A program made the position numbers and the translations under genes. Under the pieces are notes generated by a model. It was not told where the DNA came from, did not search any database, and saw nothing but the letters and a program-made list of their open reading frames with translations. A stretch of 33,586 nucleotides of DNA from Ghiorsea sp. (GTDB lineage: Bacteria; Pseudomonadota; Zetaproteobacteria; Mariprofundales; Mariprofundaceae). The stretch is taken from assembly GCA_026982535.1 (NCBI GenBank), contig JALSGX010000005.1, positions 1-33,586 of the forward strand, given 5' to 3'. Of the stretch, positions 29,519 through 33,586 are shown piece after piece. Position 1 is the stretch's first letter; each line of letters starts with the position of its first letter.

Positions 29519-30349
29519 ATGAACAAAACAACAAAACCTTTGTCCATACGCTTTCTTATCACCTTATTCCTTGTCTTGCTTGCTGTTTTCACCTTCATAC
29601 GCTGGGATAGTTCAGCCTGGCTAAACACACAAATCCAGCAAGCCGCGTCCAACGCAGGCTATCAGCTTTCATACAGCGACTTCAATATCACAGGTTTAAC
29701 CGTACGCTTACAGCATGTGCATATTCAACAACAGCAAAACAGCCTAAACCTTGATACACTTACAATCAGCCCATCATTGTCCTCTCTTGCTTCAGGTCAT
29801 TTGGGCGTCGATATTCATGTATCCTGGCTAGGTAACCCTGCCAGCCTTTCAGTCTCGACAAGCAACAATCTACTAAATCTCTCCAATATCGATGCTATGA
29901 TTGATATCAGTCGTATTCAAAACCTCAACATACCTGCTCAACTCTCAGGCTTGGTACGCTTGCAAGGTGATTTGGTATTGCAACAAAACACTGGTGTGCC
30001 ACAGTCTGGCAAGCTTCAACTCACTTGGAGCCAAGCCAAAGCAGGTTTGGCAACACCTGAATTCACCTTGGGAGACTATATGTTGAACCTCAACAGCACG
30101 GATACCCCAAACCAGCCTTGGCAGTGGCGCGTTTCTGGTGGAAGCGGTGTTACACTCAATGGTTCGGGCACACTTACACCCACTACACCTGATCCCAAGC
30201 AGTGGTTAGTGCATGGTTTGGTGGATGCAGCCATGGATAATACCAACCCTTCATTATCCATGATGATGCAAAGCATGATGAGCAGCAACAAAGCCAAGCT
30301 GCGCGTGTCAGGCTCGCTTGGCAAGCCAAGTGTGGAGGTTGTGCGCTGA
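29519..30349 (+). CDS. gspN: Type II secretion protein GspN-like
   Basis: ATG at 29519 after the gspM stop; single TM then AsmA/GspN-like beta repeats; GSLGKPSVEVV end. Confidence 0.78.
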   Translation: MNKTTKPLSIRFLITLFLVLLAVFTFIRWDSSAWLNTQIQQAASNAGYQLSYSDFNITGLTVRLQHVHIQQQQNSLNLDTLTISPSLSSLASGHLGVDIHVSWLGNPASLSVSTSNNLLNLSNIDAMIDISRIQNLNIPAQLSGLVRLQGDLVLQQNTGVPQSGKLQLTWSQAKAGLATPEFTLGDYMLNLNSTDTPNQPWQWRVSGGSGVTLNGSGTLTPTTPDPKQWLVHGLVDAAMDNTNPSLSMMMQSMMSSNKAKLRVSGSLGKPSVEVVR

Positions 30350-31989
30350 TGTCATATCTGGTTTTAGCTCGAAAATGGCGTCCTCAACGCTTTGCTGATC
30401 TAGTCGGGCAAGATGTGGTGGTGCGCACGCTTAAAAATGCGCTAACCAGCCATCATATAGCTCATGCTTATTTGATGACAGGGATTCGTGGCGTGGGTAA
30501 AACCACCATTTCTCGCCTGATGGCCATGGCAGTCAATTGCAGGCAAACTGAAGATGGTGAACCTTGTGGTGCTTGCGAATCATGCGCATCCATTGCCAAA
30601 GGAAGCAGCCTTGATGTGCAAGAAATGGACGCAGCAAGCCATACTGGCGTAGATGATATTCGTGAAATATTAGATAGTGTGCGCTATCCACCTGTGCAAC
30701 TTAACACCAAGGTTTATATTATTGACGAAGCACACATGCTTTCTAAATCTGCTTTTAACGCGCTACTCAAAACTTTGGAAGAGCCTCCTGAAAATGTGAT
30801 GTTTATTTTGGCAACCACGGAATCCGATAAGCTACCGATCACAGTTCGTTCCCGCTGCCAACGCTTTGATTTGCGCCGCTTGAATATGGATGAAATTGCT
30901 GATTATTTGGCATATGTGCTTCAAGAAGAAGGCATTCAAGCAAGCCCAGATGCCTTGCAAGCCATCGCCAAGGCATCTGATGGTAGCGTGCGAGACGCAT
31001 TGTCGCTAACTGAGCGCGTTTTAGCCTTTTCCAATCAAAATATTTCACTTCAAGATGTACAGCAATCCCTAGGACTGATTGGACCCGAGCAACCCCTGAA
31101 GCTTGCCGATGCTATACTGCATGGTGATGCCAAACTTGCCGTCAATGTATTGCGCCAAAGCCGTGAAATGGGTATTGCGCCTGCACACTTGTTGCTTGAA
31201 TTATCCGAACGACTACACGAAATGATGTGCTGCAAACTTGATGACAGCCTTGTGCCGCAAGGTGTCAACACGCAAACAGCCGACTGGTTAATTGCACAGG
31301 CACAATGCTGGAGCAATCAGGCTTTGGATATGCGTTATCAAGTCTTGGTGCATGGCCTGCGCGACTTGGCACTGATGGATGAGCAGCGCGGTGCTGAAAT
31401 GATTGTCATGCGTTTGGCACACCTCAACAGTATCGCGCCCCCTGAAAAAGAGTTGCCTGCTTGGGATAACACACAAAAAAAAACACTTCAAAAAGTGATA
31501 GCCACGAAAAAGCATACACTTACACCACAAGCAAAGCCCACGGAAATCATTACAGAAGAAACAAGCCTGCAAGCATCTGAACCACCAACCTCTTGGGCAG
31601 ATGCCATAGCGCAGTATCATGCCATCAAGCCAAGTGTCGCAGCACATTTGGAGCATGTGATTTGTGAATCTTTTTCTGATACAGTACGGCTATTGTTGAA
31701 CACGCATCAGCAGCAAGTCTTAAACGATCAAGATAGGCAAGCCTTTGCAGCTTGGTTGGGCAAGCGGGTGATTTGGGCAGCGCATCAAGGTCAAGCAGGT
31801 GAAAGCCTGTTGACTCAGCAACAGCGTGAACAGCAAGAAGCCGAACGCAAGCTTTGGCAATCCGCTGCGGCCAACCCTGCTGTGCGGCTACTCAAAGAAA
31901 AACTTGGCTGCCGCTTGGTTCATGTGCGTCCTGCAACCATGAACACCAATACCGAAGAAACAAGCATGGAAAACAACAATGACATATAA
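30349..31989 (+). CDS. dnaX: DNA polymerase III subunit gamma/tau
   Basis: MSYLVLARKWRPQRFADLVGQDVVVRTLKNAL, GIRGVGKTTISRLMA, Zn-binding CRQTEDGEPCGACESC, IIDEAHMLS, TTESDKLPITVRSRCQRF. Confidence 0.97.
   Translation: MSYLVLARKWRPQRFADLVGQDVVVRTLKNALTSHHIAHAYLMTGIRGVGKTTISRLMAMAVNCRQTEDGEPCGACESCASIAKGSSLDVQEMDAASHTGVDDIREILDSVRYPPVQLNTKVYIIDEAHMLSKSAFNALLKTLEEPPENVMFILATTESDKLPITVRSRCQRFDLRRLNMDEIADYLAYVLQEEGIQASPDALQAIAKASDGSVRDALSLTERVLAFSNQNISLQDVQQSLGLIGPEQPLKLADAILHGDAKLAVNVLRQSREMGIAPAHLLLELSERLHEMMCCKLDDSLVPQGVNTQTADWLIAQAQCWSNQALDMRYQVLVHGLRDLALMDEQRGAEMIVMRLAHLNSIAPPEKELPAWDNTQKKTLQKVIATKKHTLTPQAKPTEIITEETSLQASEPPTSWADAIAQYHAIKPSVAAHLEHVICESFSDTVRLLLNTHQQQVLNDQDRQAFAAWLGKRVIWAAHQGQAGESLLTQQQREQQEAERKLWQSAAANPAVRLLKEKLGCRLVHVRPATMNTNTEETSMENNNDI
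31475..31498 (+). promoter_or_regulatory. Candidate dnaX slippage/frameshift signal (A9 run plus small hairpin)
   Basis: CAAAAAAAAAC followed directly by CACTT-CAAA-AAGTG; a +1 reading frame meets TGA within 5 codons. Confidence 0.5.
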
Positions 31990-32947
31990 AATAACATTCA
32001 AAGGAAAAACATTTAGCTGTGATGGCAGCAAGCCCATTTTGGACTGTGCCCTATCACAAAAGGTTTTTATGCCTTATTCATGCAAAGCTGGCGAATGTCA
32101 GGCATGTATGGTCAAAGCCATAAGCGGCATGGTCAGTCAAGATGCACAAACAGGCTTGAGCAAAGCACAGGTTCAACAAAACCTTTTTTTATCCTGCCAG
32201 TGCATTCCACAAAGTGATATGGTTATTGAGCCTGCCAACTACACGCCACCCTATTCCGCAAGCATTCTGGAAAAAACATGGCTCAATAGTCATGTACTGC
32301 GCTTGCGCTTGCAACATCCTGATGACTTTCAGTATCAAGCAGGGCAATATATCCATATTCAGCACCCCAAAAGCAAGCTTTTGCGTAGCTACTCACTCGC
32401 TTCATTACCCTCAGACGGTGTGTTGGAGCTGCATATCAAACGATTCCCACAAGGGCAAATGAGCACCTGGCTTTGCGATGAAGCCAATGTTGGTCAGAGC
32501 ATTGCCTTCTCACAAAGCTTGGGAAGCTGCACCTACCAACAAAACGCGCCAAAGCAGACAATCATCCTTGCAGGTGTCGGCACTGGGCTTGCGCCACTGT
32601 TTGGCATTCTGCGCGATGCTATTGCCCATCAACATCAAGGCAGCATCCACCTTTTTCATGCCAGCCTTCACGCTGATGGTTTGTATTACCAACAAGAAAT
32701 CCAGGAGTTATGCGAGCAACACCATCAATTATCATATACTCCTTGTGTGCTTCAAGGTGATGCCCCGCAAGGTGGTAAGCAAGGCAGCATTGAACAAATC
32801 ATCGTGGATACTTTAGATGATTTTGCCGATAAACGGGCATATGTATGTGGTGATGATGCAGTGGTTCAACGCATGAAAGACAAGCTTGTTGCGCATGGTT
32901 TGCCAGCATCACAAATCCTTGCCGATGCCTTTGTAGCCAGCAGCTAA
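31979..32947 (+). CDS. 2Fe-2S ferredoxin / FAD-NAD(P)H oxidoreductase fusion (copy 1)
   Basis: Plant-type ferredoxin motif CKAGECQACMV...CQC; flavin-binding RSYSLAS; NAD-binding ILAGVGTGLAPLFGILRDA. Overlaps the dnaX stop. Confidence 0.92.
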   Translation: MTYKITFKGKTFSCDGSKPILDCALSQKVFMPYSCKAGECQACMVKAISGMVSQDAQTGLSKAQVQQNLFLSCQCIPQSDMVIEPANYTPPYSASILEKTWLNSHVLRLRLQHPDDFQYQAGQYIHIQHPKSKLLRSYSLASLPSDGVLELHIKRFPQGQMSTWLCDEANVGQSIAFSQSLGSCTYQQNAPKQTIILAGVGTGLAPLFGILRDAIAHQHQGSIHLFHASLHADGLYYQQEIQELCEQHHQLSYTPCVLQGDAPQGGKQGSIEQIIVDTLDDFADKRAYVCGDDAVVQRMKDKLVAHGLPASQILADAFVASS

Positions 32948-32948
32948 C

Positions 32949-33586
32949 ATGGATACGGTTCAAGTTCAATTCAATGGCAAGACATACACTTGCGATAAAA
33001 ACCGCCCGCTATTGTTTACCCTACAAGAGCAAGGTGCCTTTATTCCATCAAGCTGTCAGAATGGTTTTTGTCAGGCATGTTTAAGCAAAGTGACCCAAGG
33101 CAGTGTGCCTGAAGCATCTCAGCAAGGCTTAAGCACCTTGCTTATTGAACAAGACTGCTTTTTGCCTTGCATTTGCAAGCCGCAAACCGACTTCAGCTTT
33201 GAGCTGGCAACCAAAAGCAATACCACATTTCGAGCAGATGAGATTTCCCCTTTTGCTCGCTACAGCACCATGGTGCTGGACAAAACATGGCTGAACCATG
33301 ATGTGTTACGACTAGGCTTGATGCGCCCTGAAGGCTTCATGTATAAGGCTGGGCAATGGATCAACCTTATCCATGCCGAGCAAAACATCAGCCGTAGCTA
33401 CTCTTTGGCATCCATGCCCTGTGAAAACTTTTTAGAGCTACATATCAAGCGCATTCCTCAAGGAAAAATGAGCAACTGGCTTTGTGATACAGTGCAAAAA
33501 GGTGACTTTCTTACCATGGAAGGTCCAGCAGGCGATTGCTACTATCAGCAAGCCCAACAATCCAAACAACCACTGATTTTGGCAGG
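32949..33586 (+). CDS. 2Fe-2S ferredoxin / FAD-NAD(P)H oxidoreductase fusion (copy 2), truncated by window end
   Basis: Read directly: MDTVQVQFNGKTYTCDKNRPLLFTLQEQGAFIPSSCQNGFCQACLSKVTQG...SRSYSLASMPCENFLELHIKRIPQGKMSNWLCD...PLILAG; open to window end and absent from the track. Confidence 0.9.
   Translation, partial: MDTVQVQFNGKTYTCDKNRPLLFTLQEQGAFIPSSCQNGFCQACLSKVTQGSVPEASQQGLSTLLIEQDCFLPCICKPQTDFSFELATKSNTTFRADEISPFARYSTMVLDKTWLNHDVLRLGLMRPEGFMYKAGQWINLIHAEQNISRSYSLASMPCENFLELHIKRIPQGKMSNWLCDTVQKGDFLTMEGPAGDCYYQQAQQSKQPLILA

Noticed and set aside
1-33586. CRISPR arrays, tRNA genes, transposases or integrases
   Set aside because: No regularly spaced repeats, no tRNA T-loop-like GTTCGAATC signatures and no transposase/integrase motifs were seen on either strand.

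Overview
A compact chromosomal segment, possibly from a Zetaproteobacteria-like or gammaproteobacterial-like organism (taxonomy is inference only). It is almost entirely coding and has no convincing mobile element, CRISPR array or tRNA. Left to right: the 3' part of a hybrid PAS/histidine-kinase/receiver gene; a ParM-like actin ATPase without a visible partner; apaG, a DUF6164-type gene and an MscS channel on the minus strand; a small Rieske/Dabb/DUF2782/ThiE-like gene string; a YebC/YeeN-type gene and mutS (minus); a divergent cbb3 oxidase locus with ccoNOQP on minus and ccoGHIS on plus; a paralogous pair of uncharacterised membrane-anchored proteins; a DUF2892 gene; a TauE/SafE-type transporter with a Met/His-rich tail; class A RNase P RNA (rnpB); an AsmA-family gene; a YciO/Sua5-like gene; an ICMT/PEMT-like methyltransferase; gspKLMN; dnaX; and a tandem pair of ferredoxin-FAD reductases, the second cut by the window end. 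Features absent from the supplied ORF track that I found by reading the sequence: ccoQ (53 aa), a 26-aa membrane microprotein with a strong Shine-Dalgarno upstream of ccoN, a 35-aa membrane microprotein coupled by TAATG to the transporter, rnpB, and the second reductase. The best candidate for something undescribed is the extended cbb3 biogenesis neighbourhood: two paralogous unknown proteins plus several single-TM microproteins. A likely A9 slippage or frameshift site in dnaX is also worth checking. All calls are by eye; no database search was run.
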